From Aquimarina sp. TRL1 (GTDB taxonomy: Bacteria > Bacteroidota > Bacteroidia > Flavobacteriales > Flavobacteriaceae): a stretch of 64,000 nt of DNA. Position numbers and translations under genes: made by a program. The stretch is taken from positions 3,710,501-3,774,500 of the forward strand of contig NZ_CP053590.1 in NCBI RefSeq assembly GCF_013365535.1, in the 5' to 3' direction. This document shows, one piece after another, positions 54,715-63,775 of the stretch (position 1 is its first letter; each line of letters starts with the position of its first letter). The notes beneath the pieces are model-generated. The model had not been told where the DNA came from. It ran no database searches and saw only the letters and a list, made by a program, of their open reading frames with translations.

Positions 54715-55063
54715 CATTTATAGAGAATAGAAAATATACTATAAATCAACTTTTTTAAGGAGAGTGTTTTATAGCAGCTCTCTATATATCTTTTCTTTTT
54801 ACAGGATGATTGGGATGTGGATACCATGAAGTTTATCTCAAATTAAATTCATTTCCTGATATACCGATTTATGTGTTTAAACAATGGTAATTTTCTTTAA
54901 GTTAAGGCTTCAGTAATTGATATAAAGAAGTTAAATAAACAAAATTTGAATTAAATGAATGAGAGACGTCCAGAAGTGCTACTTCCTATTACTATTAGAA
55001 AAAGTTAACATATTCCTCTCTCTATTGTAAGAAGAATAGAGAGAGGAGGGATGTGTCTTTTAT
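54715..55063. other. Intergenic region after the RNA array
   Basis: 349 bp without a recognised gene; separates the array from the ABC exporter, whose 3' end it follows. Contains the inverted repeat at 55014-55046. Confidence 0.5.
55014..55046. repeat. Inverted repeat near the ABC exporter 3' end
   Basis: CCTCTCTCTATT / AATAGAGAGAGG, 12-bp perfect arms around an 8-9 nt loop, ~18 bp beyond the exporter stop. Likely a terminator or mRNA 3'-end stabiliser; the minus-strand U-run is weak. Confidence 0.55.
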
Positions 55064-56887
55064 TTAGTCAAAAGACTGCATATTTACCAGTTTATGATAA
55101 ACTCCATTTTTGTTGATTAATTCGAGGTGGGTACCTTGCTCTACAATTTGCCCTTTTTGCATAACGATAATGCTATCCGATTTCTGAATGGTTGATAAAC
55201 GGTGAGCAATTACGATACTGGTTCGATTCTTCATCATATTTTCTAATGCAGCTTGTACTAGTTTTTCGCTTTCTGTATCCAGGGCAGAAGTAGCTTCATC
55301 TAATAACATGATTGGAGGATTTTTTAATACAGCTCTCGCGATTGATATTCGTTGCTTTTGCCCTCCACTGAGTTTGTTTCCACTATCTCCTATATTTGTA
55401 TCAATACCATTAGGTAAATCTTTTATGAACTCCCAGGCGTTAGCTATTTTAAGTGCGTCAATGATCTGTTCATCGGTTGCTTGTTCATTTCCTACTAGGA
55501 GGTTATTTTTGATGGTATCATTAAATAGGATAGAGTCTTGGGTAACCAGTCCTATTAATTGTCGTAATGAGGATTTTTTTAGATTCTTGATGTTGGTGCC
55601 ATCAATTTTAATAGCTCCTTTATTTACATCATAAAAACGAGTAACTAAGTTAGCAATAGTAGATTTTCCGCTACCGGATTGTCCTACCAGAGCAACAGAG
55701 CTTCCTTTCGGAACTTTTAGGCTGAAATTTTTGAGAACATATTCATCTTCGTATTTAAAAGATATATTGTCTATATGAATTTCAGCATCAAAAGAACCTT
55801 TAGAAGTAGCATCTTTATGATCTTCTAGGGGAGAAGTGGTATTTAGGATCTCCAGTACCCTTTCGGCAGCAGCATTTCCTTTTTTTACATTATAACTAGC
55901 CTTTGAGATTGCTTTGGCAGGAGTGAGAATGTTATAGGCTAGCCCCATATAAACAATAAAGGCACTGGCTTCAAGTGATTTTTCTACTAAAACCATCTGC
56001 CCTCCGTACCAAAGTAAAACAGCAATAACCGTTATGCCTAAGAATTCACTTGTGGGAGAGGCTAAATTTTGCCTGTTTAATAAGGTATTGGAAAAATTAT
56101 AAAATCTGGCTGTTGATTTTTTAAATCTTTTTCCAAAAAAATCTTCAGCATTGAATCCTTTTATCACTTTTAGTCCTCCTAATGTTTCTTCGACGATAGA
56201 AAGGAAAAGTCCTTGTTCTTTTTGAACATTGTCAGAATGTTTTTTTAGGGATTTTCCTATTTTAGATATTAAAAATCCAGAAATCGGTATAAAGATAAAT
56301 ACAAAAATAGTTAGCTTGGGGCTAATCACAAACATAGTGAATATTGTAAAGAGGATCATTAAAGGTTCCCTGACAATAAGTTCTAATATAGAAAGGAATG
56401 AATGTTGGATTTCTAATACATCAGTAGAGATTCGAGATATGGTATCTCCTTTTCTTTTTTCTGAAAAAAAAGAAAGGGGTAAGGTTGTTATTTTATCATA
56501 TAGATGATCTCTAATATCTTTTAGGACTCCATTTCGAAGGAAAGTAATGAAATAAAGAGCGAGATAGCGAAAGAGGTTTTTTAAGAAAAACATGCTGATT
56601 ACGATACAAACCATAAAAATCAAAACATCTTCATTTCCTTCGCTAGCCTTTTGAGTTACGAAGTAGTTCAAATAGTTTTCCCCATATTCCTTAATGTCTG
56701 TAATTCCTGTCCATTGAGGAGCAGTTTTAAGAGGTTTTGTTTGACCAAATAAAACGTTTAACATAGGAAAGAGAGAAACCATAGAAAAAGTTCCAAAAAG
56801 TGCATACAGAATGTTTGATATGATATTTAATATGGCAAACCTTTTATAAGGGGTAGCGTACTTTAAAATTTGTTTAAAATGATTCAT
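55064..56887 (-). CDS. MsbA-like ABC transporter, permease-ATPase fusion
   Basis: 607 residues. Six transmembrane helices in the first ~320 residues (for example ILNIISNILYALFGTFSMVSL, IFTMFVISPKLTIFVFIF). NBD with Walker A VGQSGSGKST, Q-loop VTQDSILF, signature LSGGQKQR, Walker B IMLLDEATSALD and the H-loop IAHRLST. Half-size exporter that works as a homodimer; lipid A flippase or multidrug export are likely but the cargo is not shown. Followed by an inverted repeat, preceded by the phosphomutase gene 19 bp upstream. Confidence 0.92.
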   Translation of the reverse strand: MNHFKQILKYATPYKRFAILNIISNILYALFGTFSMVSLFPMLNVLFGQTKPLKTAPQWTGITDIKEYGENYLNYFVTQKASEGNEDVLIFMVCIVISMFFLKNLFRYLALYFITFLRNGVLKDIRDHLYDKITTLPLSFFSEKRKGDTISRISTDVLEIQHSFLSILELIVREPLMILFTIFTMFVISPKLTIFVFIFIPISGFLISKIGKSLKKHSDNVQKEQGLFLSIVEETLGGLKVIKGFNAEDFFGKRFKKSTARFYNFSNTLLNRQNLASPTSEFLGITVIAVLLWYGGQMVLVEKSLEASAFIVYMGLAYNILTPAKAISKASYNVKKGNAAAERVLEILNTTSPLEDHKDATSKGSFDAEIHIDNISFKYEDEYVLKNFSLKVPKGSSVALVGQSGSGKSTIANLVTRFYDVNKGAIKIDGTNIKNLKKSSLRQLIGLVTQDSILFNDTIKNNLLVGNEQATDEQIIDALKIANAWEFIKDLPNGIDTNIGDSGNKLSGGQKQRISIARAVLKNPPIMLLDEATSALDTESEKLVQAALENMMKNRTSIVIAHRLSTIQKSDSIIVMQKGQIVEQGTHLELINKNGVYHKLVNMQSFD

Positions 56888-56906
56888 TAAATAAGTATCG
56901 TCGTTT

Positions 56907-58640
56907 TTATGTTAAATTAAGATCTGTTTTTATAGCAGCTATTTTAGTGTCTAATTGCATTTCTGTCTCTTTAAATAAAGAAGCAGAAGGTAATGTTTTC
57001 TGCACACTGATATAAAATTTGATCTTAGGTTCAGTCCCACTGGGTCTGGCAGCAATTTTGCTTCCGTTTTCAGTATAAAAAATTAATACATTAGAAGTCG
57101 GAATTGTTAGTTTTGATTCAGAATTATCAATCATGTTTTTGGAAATACCGGTTTGATAATCTTCCATAAGTACTACTTGTTCTCCTGCAATAGTCAAGGG
57201 AGGATTTTTTCGTAGATCAATCATAATTTGTTTGATCTCTTCGGCACCTTTGATTCCTTTTTTTACTAATGAAATTAGGTTTTCTTTGTAGAATCCATAA
57301 GTAGTATACAGGTCAATGAGCGTAGAGAAAAACGAAGCTCCTTGTTCTTTGGTATGCGCTACAATCTCACAGGCGAGTAGTGTAGAGGTAACAGCATCTT
57401 TATCTCTTACAAAATCACCGACCATAAAACCAAAACTTTCTTCCCCGCCACCTATAAATTTTTTATCAGGGAAATCCTTTATTAGTTTGGCGATCCATTT
57501 AAACCCTGTAAGAACTTCTTTGTATTCAGTATGATAGGCATCAGCTATGTTTTTTAGCATAGGAGTAGAAACTATAGTAGATGCAATAAACTCGTTTCCT
57601 TGTAAACCCAGATTATTTTTATAAAAATCAAGAAGGAACCAGGTCATAACAACCATGGTTTGGTTTCCGTTTAATAATTGTAGTTCTCCTTGATTATTAC
57701 GAACGGCAATACCTAGTCTGTCACAATCCGGATCAGTCCCTATCACAATATCCGCACCAATTTCGTTGGCTAGTGCTATAGCCATTTCTAGTGCTTCAGG
57801 TTCTTCGGGATTAGGAGATTTTACAGTAGGGAAATTTCCATTAGGGGCTTCTTGCTCCTTTACAATATACACTTGCTCATAACCTGCTTTCTTAAGCGTT
57901 TCCGGTACAGCGGTGATAGAAGTACCGTGTAGAGAAGTGAAGACAATTTTAGTTTCTTTTTTTGCTTTTTCTGAAGCGATAAAGCTTCCGTTTTTTACAC
58001 TTTGTTCTATAAATAAGGTATCAATTTCTTTATCTATCTTTTGGATTAAATCAGGATTGGCGTCAAATTTTATTTCGCTGTATTGTAGGGCATTTATTTC
58101 TGCGATGATTTCTTTATCCTGTGGGGGTACTAATTGTCCACCGTCTTGCCAGTATACTTTGTAACCATTATATTCAGGGGGATTGTGACTTGCTGTAAGT
58201 ACAATACCGCAGTGACATTCCAGTTGTTTTACCGCAAAAGATAGTTCTGGAGTGGGTCTTAATTCCGAAAATAAATAAACATGAATGTTGTTTGATGAAA
58301 AAACATCGGCAACAATTTGCGCCAGTGTATCACTATTATGACGGCAATCATAGGCGATGACTACTTTTACAGCTTCATTAGGAAATTGTTCAAGCAGGTA
58401 ATTGCTAAGCCCCTGTGTGCTTTTTCCCAGAGTGTACTTATTAATTCTGTTTGTGCCTACTCCCATAACACCACGCATTCCTCCGGTACCGAATTCTAAG
58501 TTTTTGTAAAAACTTTCTTTTAATTCTTCGGTTTTATTCTCTTTTTGTAATTTTTTTATTTCTTCTTGTGTGGAGAGGTCGAAAACTGGAGTTAACCATT
58601 CTTCAATTTTAGCATTGATATCAGAATCTGTAATGTGCAT
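56907..58640 (-). CDS. Phosphoglucomutase-type phospho-sugar mutase
   Basis: 577 residues. Alpha-D-phosphohexomutase superfamily: active-site phosphoserine Ser151 in TASHNPPEYNGYK, Mg-binding loop GTDPDCDRLGIAV, sugar-binding GGGEESFGFM and the phosphate-binding tail ARPSGTEPKIKFY. Converts glucose-1-phosphate and glucose-6-phosphate or related sugars; the exact sugar is uncertain. Cytosolic. Sits next to the ABC exporter and the glycosyltransferase, in a cell-envelope-themed group. Confidence 0.93.
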   Translation of the reverse strand: MHITDSDINAKIEEWLTPVFDLSTQEEIKKLQKENKTEELKESFYKNLEFGTGGMRGVMGVGTNRINKYTLGKSTQGLSNYLLEQFPNEAVKVVIAYDCRHNSDTLAQIVADVFSSNNIHVYLFSELRPTPELSFAVKQLECHCGIVLTASHNPPEYNGYKVYWQDGGQLVPPQDKEIIAEINALQYSEIKFDANPDLIQKIDKEIDTLFIEQSVKNGSFIASEKAKKETKIVFTSLHGTSITAVPETLKKAGYEQVYIVKEQEAPNGNFPTVKSPNPEEPEALEMAIALANEIGADIVIGTDPDCDRLGIAVRNNQGELQLLNGNQTMVVMTWFLLDFYKNNLGLQGNEFIASTIVSTPMLKNIADAYHTEYKEVLTGFKWIAKLIKDFPDKKFIGGGEESFGFMVGDFVRDKDAVTSTLLACEIVAHTKEQGASFFSTLIDLYTTYGFYKENLISLVKKGIKGAEEIKQIMIDLRKNPPLTIAGEQVVLMEDYQTGISKNMIDNSESKLTIPTSNVLIFYTENGSKIAARPSGTEPKIKFYISVQKTLPSASLFKETEMQLDTKIAAIKTDLNLT

Positions 58641-58704
58641 ATATTTTGTTGTTTAAAGGCAAAAATACTAATTATCTTTACCAAAAGAGTAGGTTCTGTA
58701 TGGG

Positions 58705-59652
58705 TTATAAGCTTATTTTTTGAGAAACATTATACCTTCTTTTATCTCGTTTGGTTGTTAGCATGATCTCTCCTATAAATCCTGCCAGGAAAAACTGAGT
58801 TCCTAGGATCATAGCGGTTAGTGCTATATAAAATTCTGGTCGTTGTGAGATTAAGCGCCCTTTGGTTTCTATAAAAAGTTTGTCGATTCCCAGATAAAGA
58901 GAGAAACAAAAGCCAACAAGGAAAAGAAGGGTGCCTATAAGACCAAAAAAATGCATGGGTCTTTTTCCGAATCTGGACATAAACCAGATAGTTACCAAAT
59001 CGAGAAAACCATTTATAAAACGGCTCATTCCGAATTTTGTTTTCCCGTATTTTCTGGCTTGATGCAGTACTACTTTTTCTCCGATTTTAGCAAATCCTGC
59101 ATTTTTTGCCAATACAGGGATGTATCGGTGCATCTCTCCGTGTACATCAATGTTTTTTATGACCTTATTTTTATAGGCTTTGAGACCGCAATTAAAGTCA
59201 TGTAGTTTTACGCCAGATGTTCTTCTGGCAGCTGCATTAAAAAGTTTGGAAGGGAGGTTTTTGGCAATAACAGAATCATAACGTTTCTTTTTCCACCCAG
59301 AAACAAGATCGTATTGCTCTTCTGTAATCATTTTATATAACTCGGGAATTTCTTCTGGATTGTCTTGTAGATCGGCATCCATGGTAATGATAACATCCCC
59401 GGAGGCTGCTTCAAAACCAGCATGTAGTGCCTGTGACTTTCCATAATTTCTTAGAAACCGAATTCCCTTAACATTTGGATCACTCTTAGAAAGAGATTGA
59501 ATTGTCGCCCAAGAATCGTCCGAACTACCATCGTCAATGAAGATAATTTCATAAGAAAAAGAATTGGATTGCATGACTTTTGCAATCCAATTGTATAATT
59601 CATTTAGTGACTCCTGCTCATTGAGCAAGGGAATGACTACAGATATATTCAT
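58705..59652 (-). CDS. Family 2 glycosyltransferase, membrane-bound
   Basis: 315 residues. GT-A fold: PLLNEQESL, IIFIDDGSSDDSW, DxD in TMDADLQDNPEE, then a C-terminal pair of transmembrane helices (HFFGLIGTLLFLVGFCFSLYLGI and FYIALTAMILGTQFFLAGFIG). Matches the undecaprenyl-phosphate/dolichol-phosphate sugar transferase type (ArnC, GtrB, DPM1-like). It transfers sugar to a lipid carrier. 3 bp downstream of the DUF4199 gene. Confidence 0.92.
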   Translation of the reverse strand: MNISVVIPLLNEQESLNELYNWIAKVMQSNSFSYEIIFIDDGSSDDSWATIQSLSKSDPNVKGIRFLRNYGKSQALHAGFEAASGDVIITMDADLQDNPEEIPELYKMITEEQYDLVSGWKKKRYDSVIAKNLPSKLFNAAARRTSGVKLHDFNCGLKAYKNKVIKNIDVHGEMHRYIPVLAKNAGFAKIGEKVVLHQARKYGKTKFGMSRFINGFLDLVTIWFMSRFGKRPMHFFGLIGTLLFLVGFCFSLYLGIDKLFIETKGRLISQRPEFYIALTAMILGTQFFLAGFIGEIMLTTKRDKRRYNVSQKISL

Positions 59653-59655
59653 ATA

Positions 59656-60183
59656 TTAATATAAGTCTTGTTTTTTCTGCATAATCAGTCCTCCGAATAG
59701 CGAAATTATAAATCCTAAAAATAAATTTCCTATTAGAGAAAAAGCTGCCATCATATAAGGCGTAGAGAATTTTTGAGCCATTTCTACACTCTGATCTATC
59801 TGTTCTTGTGTAAAATCAGGATATTGCTCAATTAGTTTTTCTCGCTGCATATCTGCTAACTGTGCAGTGAAGTCAGGTTCGATTACCATTGTTAATAAAA
59901 ATAGCCAGATGATTCCGATAAGAGCTCCGACAAGAGAGATTCCCAAACCTATTTTTAGCGCTTGACTCAATGTCAAGAAACCATTATTAGCAGTTTTAAA
60001 GGCTTTAATTCCAAAAATAATAACTCCTAATATAATCAGAAAGCCAATTAAAGATTGAATCCAGCTCTGTTCTTTATGACTATCGGTTACGTATAATATA
60101 ACACCAAGTAACACAGATAGTACACCAAGTATGGCTCCGTAATTAAGGATGAATTTTTTGGTATTGGTAGTTGCATTTTCCAT
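59656..60183 (-). CDS. DUF4199 domain-containing membrane protein
   Basis: 175 residues. Four hydrophobic helices, two in the first ~65 residues (YGAILGVLSVLLGVILYVT and IQSLIGFLIILGVIIFGI), one near ~80-100, and the last at ~148-168; the loop between them carries FTQEQIDQSVEMAQ. Pattern and length match DUF4199, a Bacteroidota-specific membrane protein of unknown role often beside a family 2 glycosyltransferase, as here. Confidence 0.85.
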   Translation of the reverse strand: MENATTNTKKFILNYGAILGVLSVLLGVILYVTDSHKEQSWIQSLIGFLIILGVIIFGIKAFKTANNGFLTLSQALKIGLGISLVGALIGIIWLFLLTMVIEPDFTAQLADMQREKLIEQYPDFTQEQIDQSVEMAQKFSTPYMMAAFSLIGNLFLGFIISLFGGLIMQKKQDLY

Positions 60184-60301
60184 ATGTTATTCTTTTTGGT
60201 TATTTACCAATAATCAGTACACAAAGATACTAAAACGTTACAAGCTTGTATAGCAAAAATAGATTTTAGCATAAAAAACTGTAAAAAAATAAGATTAGCT
60301 A

Positions 60302-60331
60302 TTGTCGATTTAAAGAATATGATTAAATTTG
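60302..60331 (+). promoter_or_regulatory. Promoter of rpmE2
   Basis: TTG at 60302-60304, 19-nt spacer, TAAATTTG at 60324-60331: a full match to the Bacteroidota consensus. It shows that the open frame starting at 60319 cannot be the translated start of L31, because that ATG lies inside the promoter. Confidence 0.8.
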
Positions 60332-60360
60332 CAGCTCGAAAAAAGAAAAGATTAAATACG

Positions 60361-60612
60361 ATGAGAAAAGGTATTCACCCTGAAAATTATAGATTAGTAG
60401 CCTTCAAAGATATGTCCAATGATGAAGTTTTTATAACTAAGTCTACTGCGAATACTAAAGAAACTATCGAGGTTGATGGTGTTGAGTATCCGTTGGTGAA
60501 ATTAGAAATTTCAAGAACTTCTCATCCATTCTATACAGGTAAATCTAAACTTATCGATACAGCAGGACGTATTGATAAATTCAAAAATAAATACGCTAAA
60601 TTCAAGAAATAA
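60361..60612 (+). CDS. rpmE2: 50S ribosomal protein L31 type B
   Basis: 83 residues from the ATG at 60361 ([21 protein letters not shown]). An in-frame ATG at 60319 falls in the promoter. Features: [29 protein letters not shown], and a Lys-rich C-terminus. No Cys pair, so it is the zinc-independent type B form. Structural protein of the large subunit. Followed by a clear terminator at 60638-60667; monocistronic. Confidence 0.96.
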   Translation: MRKGIHPENYRLVAFKDMSNDEVFITKSTANTKETIEVDGVEYPLVKLEISRTSHPFYTGKSKLIDTAGRIDKFKNKYAKFKK

Positions 60613-60637
60613 GAACAGCGTACAACAATTTTTTCTG

Positions 60638-60667
60638 AACCCTTCTTTTAGTTAAGAAGGGTTTTTT
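60638..60667 (+). terminator. Intrinsic terminator after rpmE2
   Basis: Stem AACCCTTCTT / AAGAAGGGTT around TTAGTT, then TTTT. 25 bp beyond the rpmE2 stop. Confidence 0.9.
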
Positions 60668-60794
60668 GTTTTTGGGTTTAGTAGCGGGGATGTAAAATTA
60701 ATATTATTAAACAAGGAATAGCAAGGTATATCGCGCTATTTTTTTACCTTCGAGCCGAATAAAAAACAAACACACAATCATTAGATAATAAAAA

Positions 60795-61976
60795 ATGAAT
60801 TATATTCTTTTTGATGGCGCTTCTCGTAATGGGTTGTTACCTTTTACATATACAAGGCCAGTAGCAGAAATTCGAATAGGAATATTAACCATACGAGAAA
60901 AGTGGGAGAAATGGCTGGGGTTTACGACTTCTACAGTAACCGAATCTTACTTGAGTGGTAAATTTCCTATGGTCGAATTGGAAGATAATATTATGATTAA
61001 TGCATCATATCTTCCGACCAGAGAGTTGGTAACGATTATAAAAGGATTAAAAGAACATCAGGCTGTTTTTGATAAAGAAGAACCGGTGGCTTTTTTTGTG
61101 AAAGAAGGAGCAGAAGTTGATTTTGATATGTATGAAAAAATAACATTCTCAGCCGATGGGATGATTGTAAAAAATACATGGGATATTTTTTCTAAAAATG
61201 GGCAGGCAATAACAGATGATTTTGCATTACTGACAAAAGGAAGAAAGAGCCAGAAGATATCAGAAACCAATAATGTTATAGCTGCTGAGAATGTGTTTGT
61301 AGAAGAAGGAGTAACGATGGAATATGCAACACTTAATGCAAGTAAAGGACCGGTGTATATAGGAAAGAATGCACAGGTGATGGAGGGTAGTTTGATCCGG
61401 GGACCTTTCTCGCTAGGGGAGCATTCTGTTGTGAAAATGGGTGCAAAAATATACTCGGGGACTACAGTAGGTCCCTATTGCAAAATTGCTGGAGAAGTTA
61501 ATAATTCTGTTTTATTCGGATATGCTAATAAAGGGCATGAAGGGTATTTGGGAAATTCAGTTTTAGGAGAGTGGTGTAATATAGGGGCAGATACAAATGT
61601 GTCTAATTTAAAAAATAATTATGCCGAAGTAAGATTGTGGAGTTATGAAACCGAAGGTTTTGCAAAAACAGGTCTGCAGTTTTGTGGTTTGATGATGGGG
61701 GACCATTCTAAATGTGGTATTAATACAATGTTTAATACAGGAACAGTTATAGGGGTATCAGCGAATATTTTTGGAAGTGGGTTTCCTAGAAATTTTATCC
61801 CGAGCTTTAGTTGGGGAGGTCATAGCGGCTTTGTGACATATGTTACTAAAAAAGCGATGGAAGTGGCAAAAATTGTAATGGCAAGAAGAGAGGTGAATTT
61901 TGATGAAGAAGACAAGAAGATTTTAGAGCATATTTTTGAAGAAACTCAACATTGGAGAAAATCATATGAATCATAG
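60795..61976 (+). CDS. GlmU-like sugar nucleotidyltransferase-related protein
   Basis: 393 residues. The N-terminus MNYILFDGASRNGLLPFTYT is that of the Bacteroidota GlmU-family annotation, but the nucleotidyltransferase signature GxGTRM is not present. The C-terminal ~200 residues are a left-handed beta-helix made of hexapeptide repeats (VYIGKNAQVMEGSLIRGPFSLGEHSVVKMG; GINTMFNTGTVIGVSANIFG), as in acyl- and acetyltransferases. Function: likely sugar nucleotide metabolism; catalysis unclear. Has its own promoter-like TACCTTCG at 60745-60752 and a terminator at 61981-62003. Confidence 0.82.
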   Translation: MNYILFDGASRNGLLPFTYTRPVAEIRIGILTIREKWEKWLGFTTSTVTESYLSGKFPMVELEDNIMINASYLPTRELVTIIKGLKEHQAVFDKEEPVAFFVKEGAEVDFDMYEKITFSADGMIVKNTWDIFSKNGQAITDDFALLTKGRKSQKISETNNVIAAENVFVEEGVTMEYATLNASKGPVYIGKNAQVMEGSLIRGPFSLGEHSVVKMGAKIYSGTTVGPYCKIAGEVNNSVLFGYANKGHEGYLGNSVLGEWCNIGADTNVSNLKNNYAEVRLWSYETEGFAKTGLQFCGLMMGDHSKCGINTMFNTGTVIGVSANIFGSGFPRNFIPSFSWGGHSGFVTYVTKKAMEVAKIVMARREVNFDEEDKKILEHIFEETQHWRKSYES

Positions 61977-61980
61977 AAGA

Positions 61981-62003
61981 AGGAGGTATAGTCCTCCTTT
62001 TTT
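61981..62003 (+). terminator. Intrinsic terminator after the GlmU-like gene
   Basis: Stem AGGAGG / CCTCCT around TATAGT, then TTTTTTT. Lies just before the stop of the convergent substrate-binding gene; on the minus strand the U-run is weaker, so the main direction is plus. Confidence 0.8.
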
Positions 62004-62008
62004 TATGA

Positions 62009-63637
62009 TTATTCTTTTTCTTTCCATACTTTTTTTAAGATTAAGAAATTTTGAGGGTTAGGAGTAAGTCCTTTCACATTTTTTTGAGTAAACCTGACTA
62101 CTTCGTCATAATACAATGGAACAATAGGGGCATTTGCTATAATGATAGAGTCCATTTTTGCGTATTGTTTTTCTCGTTCCTTGATATCTGTGATTTTAAA
62201 ACTTTCTTCATATAACTGATCGAATAACGTGTTTTTGAAATGAGTATAATTAGGACCGTTAGGAGTAAAATTCTTACTGTAGTATGGAGAGAGAAAATTT
62301 TCTGCATCTGGGTAATCGGCAATCCAGCTAGCTCTGAAAACGTCTAGTTTTCCACTCCATTTTTGTTTTCTAATGGTTGATGGAGGAAGTACGTTGATTT
62401 GTATGTTAAGCCCTAATTTATTTAGTTCGCTTTGGATAAATTCACAGATGCTCAGATAATTGCTGTCAGTGGTGATTTGAATAGAAGGAGTGTTGTTGCC
62501 AGTTTCTTTTTTGTATTGATTGATCAGTTTCCGTGCTTTTTCCGGATCGTATGGATATCCGGGAAGTTTAGAAAAACCGGGAATTCCTTTGGGAATAAAA
62601 CCGTGAATAGCAGGAGTGCCGATACCATTTTTTAGGTAGGTGATCATTTTTTCTCTGTCAAATCCATAATTAATAGCTTTTCGCAATAAGATGGAGTTGA
62701 TTTCTTCTTTGTCGCTTTCTAGGTAAAACCCAAGGTATTCAGAGTTGAGATAGGGACCTTTTGTGATGGTTATTTGATCCTTGTATTTGTCCCGTAGTGC
62801 TCCCGTGGGAGTTAACAATTCATCTTTATAAGAAGCATCTAAGCTATTTAGGAAATCAATATTTCCTTTTGCAAATTGAAGAAATTCACTTTGTTTATCG
62901 GGTAAAAAAGTGATGGCAACAGCTTCGAGATAAGGCAGTTGTTTTCCGGAAGCATCTTTTTCGAAGTACAATTCATTTTTTCGTAAAACTAATTTAATAT
63001 TTTCTTCCCATAGTTTGAATTTGAATGGTCCTGTTCCAATAGGATGAGATCTGAACTCTGAACCGTAGAAGGTTACGATTTCCTTTGGTACTACTGAGCA
63101 GTATCGCATACTAAGAAGACCGAGAAAAGCGGGGAATGTTTGTTTTAATTGGATGGTAAAGGTCGAATCGTTGACAGCATTGTATTGGGCTACATTTTGC
63201 AAAACCCAGTTTCCTGGTGATGCTACCTTGGGATCTTTTAGGCGGTTAAAGCTATATGCAAAATCGGTAGCTGTAACCGTTCGGGTGCTGTCTGGGGTTC
63301 CAAAAAGGGGGTGTTTGTGAAAATAGACATCATCTCTAAGGGTGAATGTATAGTGTAATCCATCCGGAGAGATTTCCCAATTTTTGGCAATATCAGGAAC
63401 AATGTTAAGGGCATCGTCCAGTTGAACAAGACTATTGAAAAGCTGATTCGTAGGCCATATAATTGATGGATTTCTGGCAAAAGCAGGATCTAATGATTTG
63501 ATGTTCGAATATTCGTTATATCTGAATACCAGATGATCTTTGTTGTTTTGAGAAGTATTTTTACAGGCAATGCAAGTTGATAAAATGTAAAATACTGTTA
63601 TGTAGTTTTTTAGGTATTTCAAAAGCTGGTTTTTCAA
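62009..63637 (-). CDS. ABC transporter substrate-binding lipoprotein, family 5 (OppA-like)
   Basis: 542 residues. Lipoprotein signal LSTCIAC. SBP_bac_5 features: PAFARNPSIIWPTNQLFNSLVQ, IAKNWEISPDGLHYTFTLRDDVYFH, TATDFAYSFNRLKDP, IGTGPFKFKLW and RKAINYGFDREKMI. Binds peptides, dipeptides or nickel in this family; here likely periplasmic peptides. No permease or ATPase gene lies next to it in the window. Convergent with the GlmU-like gene. Confidence 0.92.
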   Translation of the reverse strand: MKNQLLKYLKNYITVFYILSTCIACKNTSQNNKDHLVFRYNEYSNIKSLDPAFARNPSIIWPTNQLFNSLVQLDDALNIVPDIAKNWEISPDGLHYTFTLRDDVYFHKHPLFGTPDSTRTVTATDFAYSFNRLKDPKVASPGNWVLQNVAQYNAVNDSTFTIQLKQTFPAFLGLLSMRYCSVVPKEIVTFYGSEFRSHPIGTGPFKFKLWEENIKLVLRKNELYFEKDASGKQLPYLEAVAITFLPDKQSEFLQFAKGNIDFLNSLDASYKDELLTPTGALRDKYKDQITITKGPYLNSEYLGFYLESDKEEINSILLRKAINYGFDREKMITYLKNGIGTPAIHGFIPKGIPGFSKLPGYPYDPEKARKLINQYKKETGNNTPSIQITTDSNYLSICEFIQSELNKLGLNIQINVLPPSTIRKQKWSGKLDVFRASWIADYPDAENFLSPYYSKNFTPNGPNYTHFKNTLFDQLYEESFKITDIKEREKQYAKMDSIIIANAPIVPLYYDEVVRFTQKNVKGLTPNPQNFLILKKVWKEKE

Positions 63638-63661
63638 TTTTAGTAAACGAATTTTTGTTGG

Positions 63662-63669
63662 TATCTTTG
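63662..63669 (+). promoter_or_regulatory. Candidate promoter of mtaB
   Basis: TATCTTTG on the plus strand, a -7-type match, about 105 bp ahead of the mtaB start. No clear TTG at the -33 position; A/T-rich instead. Confidence 0.5.
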
Positions 63670-63775
63670 ACGCCTTAAAAATATGTTTCTGATTTACAGG
63701 GATGATTTTTGAAACAAAGAGTAAAGATAATAAGATTCTTGTGATCCGAGAATCGTAGCAATCTTTTTATTGTAC

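Larger units (their letters stand above)
53480..54715 (+). repeat. Tandem array of five promoter-RNA-terminator units
   Basis: The -7 elements TATCTTT(A/G) lie at 53538, 53802, 54064, 54326 and 54583, so the period is 264, 262, 262, 257 bp. Copies 2-4 are nearly identical over the whole unit; copies 1 and 5 are diverged except for the conserved 3' half. Every unit ends in a GAGTGC/GCACTC hairpin and U-run. No open reading frame of normal length is present. Confidence 0.85.

Noticed and set aside
53480..54715. CRISPR array
   Set aside because: Repeats are about 260 bp long with promoters and terminators inside, and no short unique spacers; no cas genes nearby.
60319..60360. Longer start of the L31 gene
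   Set aside because: The first ATG lies inside a perfect promoter (TTG-N19-TAAATTTG), so transcription starts after it.
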